A stretch of 64,000 nt of DNA, from assembly GCA_024734555.1 (NCBI GenBank), contig JANPWX010000249.1:1-64000 (forward strand), read 5' to 3'. This DNA is from Trochalopteron elliotii (Eukaryota; Chordata; Aves; Passeriformes; Leiothrichidae). Below, piece after piece: positions 10,800-21,402 of this stretch. Every line of letters begins with the position of its first letter. Positions within the stretch are counted from its first letter, which is position 1. The notes under the pieces were generated by a model, which was given only the letters and a program-made list of their open reading frames with translations, had not been told where the DNA came from and did no database searches. A program made the position numbers and the translations under genes.

Positions 10800-13276
10800 G
10801 CAGAGGATGTGGCCACCACAGAGGGGACAGGAGAGCAGAGAGGGGATATTTTTTCCCCCACACTGCACCATTTTCATGTCTCCATTCTCATGCCCCAGCA
10901 CCTCTGTGTCAAGCAGCCTGAGCAGCTCTCAAGCAGGGCAGAAAAGCCTCCAGCACATCTCTCATCTCTCAAGCAGCTCTCCCTGCTCCTTGATGCTGAT
11001 GTACGGTCTCCTTGTCCAGCTGCCAGAGGAACCCCTCATATCAGATAGCTTTTATCTCAAAATAAGCCCTGGAAAAACAACACAGGCTTTATTTGTCATT
11101 CACTCTGGGAAAGTTTTGAGCTAATAAATAAAGAGAAGTTATTTTAAAGAGCAATAGCTTTCCTAAAAAACTTCAGCTCAGGGCTCTGACAGAAATAACA
11201 ATACCTCCATTGCCTGAATACCCACCAGCTCAGCTGCTCCAAAATTTGGCTTCTTTGCCTGCAAAGAACAAAACTTTGCAAATGAATTTGCTTCACACTC
11301 ATCTAATTAGCAATTGGCTCCCTGGTGGAAAATGATTCCCCCACACAATATTTGGGTGAATCATACCCAGGTGGGGGGTTTTTTTTAACCTGTTTTGTGC
11401 ATGTGCACGTTCACAAACACAGAGGCACGTCAGAATCTTGGCCAAACTCCTCCCTTTGATCTGCTCTTTGTTTCAGTGCCATTGAGACCAGAGGTCTCAG
11501 CTCTTAAACCAGAGGAAACCTCAGGTGTTAATGTTGGTATTAGCAACCCCACTGCCCCACTGGCACTAGAAGTCACATTATGTGATGACCAGGTTATGTG
11601 CAGAGCTGTCCCCATGCACCAGCCCAGCTCCTGTGTTGTTTCAACACACAGCTCAACCAGAACTGCCAACTTTACACCTCTGCTGGCAAAGTTCACAGGG
11701 CAGCAAGTGATTTTTTTGTAGGGACTGCTTTCCCTGTCTAATGGGAAATGTGACTTTGCTGAAAAGCAAGAATTCCAAATTTTGCCCTCCCCTACGCACA
11801 TTGCAGCGCTGCTTGGGGATAAAAAAAGCTCATGGTCTGTTTTTATGTTCCCTTTCTCCTCTCTACTATTTAACAGTGTCTCATAGAGCCTCAGTAACAG
11901 CATGCATGATACTCTCTGTTCCTCCCAGCACGGTGAACCCAAATTTTCTGTATCAGAGAGCTGCTCCCTGTGCTGAACGAGACACCAGACCTCACTAGAG
12001 TGGAACACTCCCCCCTTCTTGAATTGTCCCTGGGAAATTTGCCACAAAGGGACTCAGTGAACATGAGGTTAAATTTAAAATTTAAAAAAAAAAGAAACAA
12101 ACTCCTCATAAAATGAAGGCATCTGGCTCCTCTTAAGGTGGGTCTGAAGCTGAAAGGCTGCAGCAAGAGCAAGCAGGGCAGTAGCTCTCCTCATGTTCAC
12201 CCAAGAGGATGCACCTCTCATCTTATTTCAGGATGTAGAGGGGCCAGACAGCCTCGCTGCCTCATGTAAAACTTGCTGGTGCTGTTCCTGGCCTCCTTAG
12301 GGATTCCCAGAGAAGCTGTCCATCCTCCCCTGCTGGGGGGTCTGGATGTGCTATCACTTCATGGCCCACCTGGAAAACACAGAGCCTGGCCCAGGTCCTG
12401 CACGGACTGTTTCAGTGGCTGTGGTGATTTTCACTTTGTAAGGAGCTGGCTGTATTTCTGGATGGGAATCAGATTTGATGACATGCTTGCTTGTTTGGGT
12501 TTCTGTGGCAATTTCAGGCACACGAAGGATGAGGCAGACATGGAAGGTCAGGCAGGAAAAGCTTCTATTTTAATTTCTGACTCCATCTTTTATATGTTTT
12601 GGCCAGAAGGCAAAGAGATTGGCTACACAGGTTGCCACCTTTTTGACCTGGGTGGTGAACATCACCATCAATCAAAACAAAACAGATAAGTTCTAAATAT
12701 ATACATAGTTTCTATGAAGCTGAGTGAGAATTTTTACTACAAACTGCAAACACTGGAAAGCAGGAAAATTCAGGGTGACAGGTTTCAGTACCCTGAGTGG
12801 GGCAGGTGCTGTGTGGGGTGAGTGGCCAGTGGCAGTGGATCTGCTCAGCCTCCCTGCTCTGTTTGCTGGCAGAGCACAGAAAAGGCCTTTGATGTTTTGT
12901 CCTCCTCTCCTGCCCCAGGCTCACGTGTGGCACGAAAAGTTTCCGACCTCTTTTTCCAGGGTACAAAGCGGCTCTTTGTGCAGTGGCTGCATTAAATTTG
13001 GAGACAAAGCCAGCCATCAACCAGAAGGTGTCTGGTGTCAGGGCAGGAAATTTGAGGATGAGCATCTAAGAGCACTCAGGTGTCTCCAGCCTGGCCCAGC
13101 TCCCGTGAAAGGACAGCAGTGAAAGGCAGTGACAATAGTGAAGGGATCTGAGAGGGGCTGAGCCTTTGAAAGTCTCTCAGCAGTGGAAAACAAGGAGGAA
13201 GAATAAGTGGTCAGCTTTCAAAGGAAGGAGCTCACCTGTGGGAGGATGTGCAGGGCTGCAGGAGTCCTTGAGAGAA
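10800..13276. other. Gene-free intronic DNA
   Basis: Nothing coding or clearly repetitive is recognised apart from short homopolymers, such as an A-rich run at about 12080-12100. Confidence 0.5.
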
Positions 13277-13347
13277 ATGGATGGATGGATGGATGGATGG
13301 ATGGATGGATGGATGGATGGATGGATGGATGGATGGATGGATGGATG
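13277..13347. repeat. (ATGG)n microsatellite
   Basis: About 17 uninterrupted ATGG units. On the plus strand they create a Met-Asp-Gly-Trp repeat frame and on the minus strand a His-Pro-Ser-Ile frame; both are artefacts of the tetranucleotide. The absence of interruptions suggests it is currently variable in length. Confidence 0.97.
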
Positions 13348-14222
13348 TACACACACACAAATGGGCCAAGACACGTGTACAGGTTATTTAACTCCAGCTC
13401 AGAGAGAGCTCTGAGAGCCTTCAGAGGCACCCAAGGAGGACAAGGGAGTGGGAAGATGAAGTCTGAAGGAACTAATGCAAAGCAGCACACACATACCAAT
13501 GGCAAAAGACCCAAACTACTCCTACAGTGCCCTACATTGTAAATCAGCTGAGGCTGCTCCTGGAAACGACTTCCCAGCAGTCAGAACTCTGACATCAGCA
13601 AAACAAAATACAACCTTTTGCTGTGCAAACAGTGGATTGGAAAAAAAATAGTATCAAAGCAGCACAATAACATTCAGTACAGCAGCTGCAAGGGCACATA
13701 TGAGGTTTCTGTTATTCCACTTGAGAAAGGGAGAACATCAAGTAACAGGGTGACAACTGATAAAGGAGTGCAGAGATTTCCATACTAAGCCAGGCTGCAC
13801 ACAGAGGATTTGTTTAGCTTAAAGATAAAGCAATATATAAAAGGTCTGCCTGACACTTCTCATTTATTCTTCCTTGACACAAGAATAAATGATCTCGGCG
13901 AAGTGAAAAAAGCAGTGGATTTCAAAGAAACAAAAGGGTTTTTATATTCTTACCTACAGTGCACCAAATTGTGGCATTGACACGTTGTTGAAATCAGGAG
14001 ATTAGCATGATTAAAGACAGGATCAGATGTTTAGGAGGAAAATACAGTCACTTTAAATGAAAGTTTAGGGAGAAAACCATGCAAGCCCCTGTGCTTTAAT
14101 GAGGAAATATTTTAACAAATATGTTTTCTCATTCAGTCCAGGCCAAACAACTAGGAACAAAGAATTGGTCCAAAGATGCTGGAAGGTAGCACCAAACCAA
14201 TGATTCTGGAAATGGTGCAGCT
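13348..14222. other. Gene-free intronic DNA
   Basis: AT-rich sequence with no exon signal; it holds the perfect stem-loop at 13860-13892 listed separately. Confidence 0.5.
13860..13892. other. Perfect 12-bp stem, 9-base loop
   Basis: The left arm TCATTTATTCTT is the exact reverse complement of the right arm AAGAATAAATGA, with the 9-base loop CCTTGACAC. The stem is AT-rich and too short for a microRNA precursor on its own. It could be a remnant of a transposon terminal structure or chance. Confidence 0.6.
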
Positions 14223-14569
14223 CTCCCACCACCTTTCTCTGTGTCCTGAGCTGGGTGCAGAAAAAGGGAGATGATGATGGGCAGGGAGGCAGGGACATGG
14301 CAGCACCAGTGAGACCACCAGAAAAAAGGTCTTTCAACACCCATGGCCACCTCTCAGCAGGGTTGTCCAAGGGCCTGGTAAAGGCTGAAGAGCAGTTGAG
14401 GTCTGGAAAGCTCACCTGGGCAAGTGTGGAGCCAGAACCTTCTGCTCCTTTGGGGGAGTCTGACCTAACCTGCATGGCCAACAGCACAGTAATAAAGGGG
14501 ACCCCAAGGAATCCAGCAGATTATTTTGAAATGTGTAACTGTATGCAGTAAGATGAACCAAAAAAAAAA
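14223..14569 (+). repeat. Element C copy 1 (inverted partner at 40741-41089)
   Basis: About 345 bases that recur as a reverse complement at 40741-41089 with only about three base differences, plus homopolymer length changes. Homology starts sharply at CTCCCACCACC and ends in a run of ten A residues, suggesting a retroposed copy. I found no clear target-site duplication. A frame runs through it (14255-14551, 98 codons, Met-Gln-Lys-Lys start) and ends in a TAA that the other copy lacks; the opposite strand is also open. I do not recognise the protein, and coding is unproven. Confidence 0.8.
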
Positions 14570-15431
14570 TTGCTATGTCTGTAGAAAGCAAAAAGGGTTG
14601 AATTTAGTGGATAAAGGGGGTAATTTAACTCCTTTTTCTCTGAGCCATGTAAGACTCAGCATAACCCATGGAGGAGGGTTTCCCCTCGCTCTCATGTATA
14701 GGATTTCAACCATCAGCTGGGTTTTATCCTACAGCAACCTCATTTCCCCATGCTCCCTGCCTGCCTTGACTCCTTTCAACCTTGTGCTGCACAGCTGAGT
14801 GCCTGGGTTTGGAAGAGAAGGCTTTGGAAATGAAATCACTGCAAGATGCAGAGGGCAAACAGGCAGCCCAGGGTGCAGCTCCAGAGGTCACATCCTCCTG
14901 TCCTTTCCTATGGGAAAGTGCTCTCCAGATCTGCTCACACCCTTCTCCAGCAGTTGTGGAGCCCAAAGCTGACCCAGCCAGTCATAAGGGCTGTGATGCC
15001 TTTCTCCAGCTGGGGTAGCCCGGGCAGGGCAGCTCTGCTGCAGGAATAAAAGGCTTTTTCCTCTCTCTGTCTTTGCTGGGACGTTGATGGTGCCACCCAG
15101 AGTCAGAGAGTGACTCTCCCTGAAAAGGACCGAGCAGAGGGGCTGCTCCTTATCAGTGGTGGGGACACAGAAAGGGACAAGACCTTCCCACACTGTGCTC
15201 AGCTTTGTGGTGGGAATGAAACTCCAGCTCCTGGTGAGATTCACAGACCAAGCCCAATCAAACCCCTCACCATGGCAGGGGGATGTTGGCAGAGTGAAAC
15301 AGCTTAATTGCTGTCCTTTGTGTGCCCTTGGACACGCTGGTATTTTCTCCTTGTGCCACACAGGCACTGACATCTCTCATGGGGAGCAGCTTTGGGGTGA
15401 TGGACAGGGAGGAGAAGCAACACAGGGACAA
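14570..15431. other. Gene-free intronic DNA
   Basis: No exon, RNA gene or known repeat is seen between element C and the second family A LTR. Confidence 0.5.
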
Positions 15432-15845
15432 GGTTCTGTGCTGCCCAGGGGTGCAGCTCTGAGCTCACACTCAGTGTCACCCAGCTCTGCACACAGCAGG
15501 GACACAACACAAATCCTTCTCCTGCTGCACACCAAGGACAACTTTCAGCCCCAAAAGCACAGACAAGGGTGGGCTGGAGGGAGGAACAAGAAGGATGGGA
15601 CCTCACAGCCTGCAGCTGGAATTGGACAATTAAACCCCAAGATGCAAATGGACCAAAACTTACAAAAATGTAAGACTTTGTGACTGGTTGGGCATTTTTG
15701 TGACCATTTTGGGTCCACGTTGGGTGTAGCCCTGGCCAGGCCCTGTCCTGCCCAAGGTGGATCCTGGAGGCCTTTCAATAAATCCCTGCTTTATTCTGCA
15801 GCTCTGCCCAGTCTCTGTTCCAGCTCAGCCTTCCCAAAGCATCAG
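15432..15845 (+). mobile_element. LTR-like element, family A copy 2
   Basis: It matches copy 1 (10352-10799) closely from GGTTCTGTGCTGCCC to CCTTCCCAAAGCATCA. It retains the AATAAA signal (15777-15782), but the TATA-like word is mutated to TTACAAAAATG. It lacks the internal TTTTGGGTCCA duplication of copy 1 and starts about 28 bases later. The ending in CA fits an LTR terminus. No internal retroviral sequence adjoins it. Confidence 0.75.
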
Positions 15846-16470
15846 GGCAATCACACAATGAGGAATGGCCAGAGAAATCCAGAGAATTCATTGCCACCAG
15901 TGACTTCAGGGTCATCCCCACCCCATAAAACCCCATCAGAAAAGCAGGAGAAGGGGGTGGAGGGCAGCAGCTGGCAGGAGGAAAGTGCCAACAGTGAGAG
16001 TCTAAGACTCATCTGGCATGTAGAGAAATGCAGCTGGGCCTGTCTCTGACACATCCCAAGCAATTCCCCCAAAGCTGGGGATCAGACAGCTTTAATATAT
16101 AAGGAATCCTGATCCTTATAGAAGCTCCAATCCTACACCAGAGTCCTTTGGGAAATAAAGCCAACGATGACAAGTCCCATCCCTTTGGAGCAGGAGTAGG
16201 AGCTGTGGCTTTGCATCACTAAGCACGTCAACACACATTGGACATGCTCTCCTGCAGTCCCAGCTACTATTTCTGTCCCTGGGTTTCCACAGCTCCTTCC
16301 AGAGATGCCCGTGTGGTATCCAATTAACTCATCAGTCACAGCTCCACCAGCTTTGCTGGCTGCAGACTCTCAGCTCCATAAATAAAAGATAGCAAAACCA
16401 ACATCTTGCTCCTGTGCCTCTGCTCCTTTCAATTGCAAATGCATCTGGTGCAGTCACCTCAGTGCCTGCT

Positions 16471-16497
16471 CACACACACACACACACACACACACAC
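16471..16497. repeat. (CA)n microsatellite
   Basis: About 13 uninterrupted CA units. Confidence 0.95.
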
Positions 16498-16930
16498 CAA
16501 GTGCCTGCACTCCACTTTGATTAATTGTGCATTTGGTGACGAGTTCAGCTCGTGGCAAGGCTGTACACACGAGCAGAAAACAAGGCTGGCTTTAATAGAC
16601 CTAATTTTCATTAATCTTGTTGCCTCTCTCTGCTGAAAGGAACTGAGGTTAATCAGAAAAAAAAAAAAAAAAGAAAAGGAGTCCCTCTTGTAGAGCTGGT
16701 GGGAGGTTGCAACAGGGCTGCATTGGTTATTTTCCACACTCCCCTGAGGCTGGTGTAGGAACAGACATTTAGTCCAAACTATATTACTTGGCTAACAAGA
16801 TTTACAAGCAGTTTGAGATAATGCAATCATGCCCAAAATTAAGGAAGGGCATTCTCTAAAAAGAAAAGCTTGGGAGGAGGGGGCTGAGGGCTCCTTTTCT
16901 CAAAAATTCATTATCTGCAGCCTGGGTTTT

Positions 16931-16934
<4 letters not shown>

Positions 16935-16962
<28 letters not shown>
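16935..16962. repeat. (GT)n microsatellite
   Basis: About 14 GT units, roughly 440 bases after a CA run. The two are inverted relative to each other (CA then GT on the same strand). Confidence 0.95.
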
Positions 16963-19705
16963 TGCTTTCAGACTATGATGACTGAATTGAAGGCCAGCTC
17001 TGTAGATTCAGAGACAGCATCATCATGTGCAGCATCATTTTTCATCTTCATCCAGACTTTTTCCCCCCCTCCCTCTGCTTCCCATGAATCTTACACAAAC
17101 AAACAAACAAACAGCAACACCTAATCAGGGTGCCCAGCCTTGTCTCCCCACCCTCTGTGTGTCACCCCATGCAGCCTTTGCTTGCAGGGAGCAATGCAAG
17201 AGCAGAACATGCATCAATACCAACAGGAATGCTGAGCTAATGCAATAAATGCTCTCCCAGATGGATGCCTGCTTTACAGTGTGTCAGATCCCCAGGGAGT
17301 CTCTGCCTCCTTCCTCGTTCACCTGGAGCTGTGGAGTAATGTGGTTAGCTTTCCAAAACGATCCATGCTCACTGAGTCACAGGAGTCAGAGATGGAAAAA
17401 ACAACTGCATCGGGCTGCTGTGCACCACCTCACCTCTGGATGCATCCATGCCTGCACACACAAGATTCCTGCTGCCTGTGCAGGATCCCTCCCTATGGCT
17501 GAGCTCATTTGGGTTTTGAATTACTCCAGAGGAGTAATTTTGAATTTTGAATTGCTCCAGAGGAGGGGTTCCCAGTGTGTCCCTGGCAGTCTGTGAGCTA
17601 ACCATGCTGACATCACCCACTGCACTGACACTCCTTCCTTCCCAAATGACTCATTTCCCCTTGCTCCATCACCCTTGCTGAGCTCCAGCACATCCTGCTG
17701 GGTTCCCTGCCAGTGAACAGCCTTGCCTCGCTTCCCCCAGCTCTGCACACACTTTTTCTGCTGTTTCACTATAAACAAATCCCTCAGGCTTTCCCTGCCC
17801 GTGTCTGTGGTCCTCCTGGGCTGGGCACTGATCCACGCCCCTGCAGGCAGCTGAGGTTTTAGAGCAGAAGGATGAGGAGATGTGGGTAGTTGTGGGGGAA
17901 AGGGCAGGATGGCCAAGGCAGAGGAACTCTGAGGACTGTGCCCAGCACAGTGGAAGATGCACTGAGGTGGGACTGGAGCAGCAGAGGGAAGAGTGAAGGA
18001 TCAAACCTTGCTTTTCCCAAAAAACAGAATGGGGCACTTTAGAAATCCTGCACGGCTGTGAAGACAAATCACCTTTGTGCACCTCACCTGCCAAGCTTCA
18101 CGTGCTCAGCAGGCTCTGCTGAGGGCACAGGATGTTTTAATATTAAATGTATGATTCATTATTTACACCACAAAAAACCTGCACACCAAGGAAACTCTTC
18201 TGAGGCCAGCAATGTGCCGAGCCTGGCCCCAAAACATGGCCCTGGCTCCTCCCAGCAAGGCCAAGGAGAACAAACTCTTTAAAAGTCTGGGAATGCATCC
18301 ACCAGCAGCAGGGGTGTATGTAGGTCATGGTGATGCAGTGGAGCCTGGGGCTGGGGCCAGAGCTATGCCTGGAGCTCTTTCCCCATCCTCCTCCTCCTCC
18401 TGCCAGCCAGTTCTGCCCTCAGGATGGTGTCCCTCTGTGCCCTCCCTCCTCACCCCAACCACGGGGAAAATGTCCTGCCCTTGGGCTTTTGCTGATTCCT
18501 GGCAAGGGGGGAAATAAACAGTTTCAAAAGTTAAATGACATCAGCACAGAAAAGGGATGAGAGAGGCTGGACAGGGAGCTCAGCCACCCAGGGGTGTGAG
18601 GGCAGGGGAACCCTGGACACGAGGGAACAGGACTGTGAGGCTGCAGGGAGGGATTCTTGCTAGAGGTGCTGGGGAAAACTCCAGACCTCTTTGGAAATCC
18701 CTCTCGTTTCACAGGGTTACAAAACAGAGCTGGGTTGCCAAACAAATACAAGAGAGTTAGAGCTGAATGTACCTACCAAAGCCTTAGACCCAACCCCAGG
18801 CAGGGCTTCTTTGAAAGGAGAAACTGTTTTTCTCTTAACTGGTTATTAGTTCAGACGCTGGCCAAATTTGTAGGAGCCTAGAGAGAACCTGAGGATCAGC
18901 TCAAATCCTTAATGTCTGCCCATTTTCCTCGTGCTGCTGCTGGGAGCATGGATGGACCCTGTCTCCTGTGGCACTTTTCTCTTGGGGCTGTGCCAAAAAA
19001 GGCACAAATCCAGCCCTGCCATGCCCAAAACCACCCCATGGCTCAGGGCTAGGCAGGCAGGCTGCCCTCCCTCCACCCCTCCCCAGATCTCTGAAAGTCC
19101 TGGCTGATTTATTTTGGAAATGTTGATAGCAGGAATCATGTTCTGGAGCAGAGAGGAAGCTCCTGAGTGATGCCACCAGCCAGGCTTGTCTCCCAGCAGG
19201 CCACCAGGATGGCTGTGACATCAACCACCTTTTCCAGGGGCTTTGGTGTTGATGCATTCAGAGCACCTCATTGCCTGCCTCCCAGACAGAGGAGCTGTTT
19301 AGGAGACATGACTTCTCAGAGAAAGCAGCTGTGGTATTTTCCCCTTGCACAGAGCAAGGGAAAAAAAAAAACAGAAAAAAAAGGGGGGGGAAGAAGTTTC
19401 CAGCAAGAGCCAGCAGCTCACAGTGTAAGAGACTTTCAGCTGATCCCTTTATTTCCACCACACTGTGGTGAGCCACAGCTGGACACTTTCATATCAGAGC
19501 TTCTTCCACAGAGCTTCCACCAGAACCTTCTCCAGCACTTCAGTGCTTTCCATTCCTGTGCAGGCTTGAGGAAATGAAACTCAAAACTCCAGAAAATGTG
19601 TGTAAAATCCTATTGCACCCAAACTCTGTGCAGATCAGACAGAGAATGTTCCTCCTCAAGACCAATGCCTGTGTGCTCAGCAGCAAAACACAGAGCTGGG
19701 GAAAG

Positions 19706-19714
19706 NNNNNNNNN
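19706..19714. other. Assembly gap (9 N)
   Basis: A run of nine N. The flanks show no obvious tandem repeat, so the true missing length is unknown. Confidence 0.99.
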
Positions 19715-20739
19715 CTGCCTGCAAGGGGGACCCAGAGAGAACCTGCACACTGTCAGGTGCAGCAGCTACAAGCACCCACTTCTCTGATCCAGTCACCACC
19801 TGCAGCACTGGCAGTCCTGCTTCCTCAGCACAGCCTCCCTGGCCATCTGCCCAGGGCATCCTACTGCTCCAGCTTCCCTAATTTCCTTGCATTTTTCACC
19901 AGCCTGTCTCCATCCTGCCTTCTCACAGAGGGTCCCTGAGTAACCTGCTCTCTGCTCTGAATTGCCTGAATAATTCAGAAGCCAACAAAGAGCCTGCCTA
20001 ACCCTCCTGGGAGATTTGAGTCAGTATCTTTGCACCTACCTGCAGCAGGGAAAGCTGCAGCACGTGCAGCATGTGTGCTGCATCCCAGGCACGTGCTCCC
20101 TTGCAGCTTTGCCTGGAGATGCACAGTGAGGCCAAAAGGCACTTGGCTCTTTGCAGAGCACTCAGAGTCAGAGGGATGGTGAGCATTCAGCCAGGACTGA
20201 CAGGATTTCAGGCCTGATCCCTCTCTGCCTGCACAGGGACAGGGTGGGGTGGGGTGGGCAGCTGAGCATGAGCCCGTGCTCCTTGTCAGGTGAGTCCTGC
20301 TTGCTGTTATTGAGCTTCTGCTGGAGGGCAGGAAGGCTGTGATTAAATCTCTGTATTAAATACATGACCACCACAGTCTATCTGTACCCAATGTGTTTTT
20401 CCATGTTCTCTAGAGAAATCTTCATATCCCAGCCTGCAGTTAACCATTGGTACTTTGCATGTGCTTTCCTGCCTTTTCATGCACATTCCTGGCTGTGCCA
20501 CTGTGGAATCATCAGTAAAGGGACAACTTTAGCCCTGGTTCTCCATAGCCAGGAGGTTGATTTCACTCAGTGAAAGCTCCACTGTGCTTCTTTTAGTTTG
20601 CACAGAGCAGCCAAAGTGATTCTTCCAGCTCCTTTAAGAACAGGCCCCTCCAATGCTGGAAGATCACTGAAAAGCAGGAAGCCCCATCCAATCTCAGAAG
20701 GATCTGGGCAGGTTGAGGGTCCAAGATCAGTGGTAGAAG

Positions 20740-21402
20740 GCTCAAAACCCCCTGCAGCACCACAGGCTGGGGGAAGAGTGGCTGCAAAACTGCCCAGCAG
20801 AAAAGGACCTGGATGGGTGCTGAACATGAGCCAGCAGCATGCCCAGGTGGCCAAAAATGCCAGTGGCAGCCTGGCCTGGGTCAGGAATTCTTCCCCTGTG
20901 CTTGGCACTGGTGGGGACACACCTTGAGTGTCCAATTGTCACCCCTCAGGTCAGGAAGGACATGGAGAGGCTGCAGTGAGTCCAGAGAAGGGCTGCTGAA
21001 AGGGCTGGAGCACAATTCCCATGAGGAGCATCTGAGGGAGCTGGAGAGGGTTTAACCTGGAGAAAAGGAGGCTCAGGGGAGACTTCACCACTCCCTACAA
21101 ATCCCTGACAGGAGACTGGACCCAAGGTGGGGCTTGGCCTCTTCTCCCAGGCAAATAGTGACAGGACAAGAGGAGATGGCCTCAAGCTGCTCAGACTGGA
21201 CATCAGGAAGAATTTCTTCACTGCAAAGGTGGTCAGGCTTTGGAACAGGGAAGTGGTGGAGCCACTGTCACTGGAAGTGCTCAGGAAATGACTGGACATG
21301 GCACTCAGGGCTGTGTTTTTGTTGACATGGTGGTGTTTGGTCAAAGGCTGGACTGGATGATACCAGAGGTCTTTTCCATCTTAATGGTTCTGTGATTCTG
21401 AG
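20740..21402 (+). mobile_element. CR1 LINE 3' end with decayed ORF2 C-terminus
   Basis: The sequence matches the 3' end of chicken-repeat-1 elements as I know them. Translated fragments include KLPSRKGPG, LNMSQQHAQVAKNASG and GLEHNSHEEHLRELE, all close to the ORF2 C-terminus. These are followed by the tract with [13 protein letters not shown] coding (around 21200) and the typical CR1 tail ending in a TTCTGTGATTCTG octamer-type repeat at 21388-21402. It is 5'-truncated, as most CR1 copies are, and its frame is broken by stops and indels, so it is inactive. It is good evidence for a bird or reptile genome. Confidence 0.9.

Larger units (their letters stand above)
15846..20739. other. Gene-free intronic DNA with two dinucleotide repeats
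   Basis: No coding exon is supported. It contains a CA run (16471-16497), a GT run (16935-16962), a short CAAA repeat near 17096 and a 9-base assembly gap (19706-19714). Confidence 0.5.

Noticed and set aside
11430..12047. 205-codon minus-strand frame
   Set aside because: No family resemblance; no flanking splice signals of note; the opposite strand is also partly open.
13166..13542. Met-Asp-Gly-Trp repeat and Ile-His-Pro-Ser repeat frames
   Set aside because: Produced by the ATGG microsatellite.
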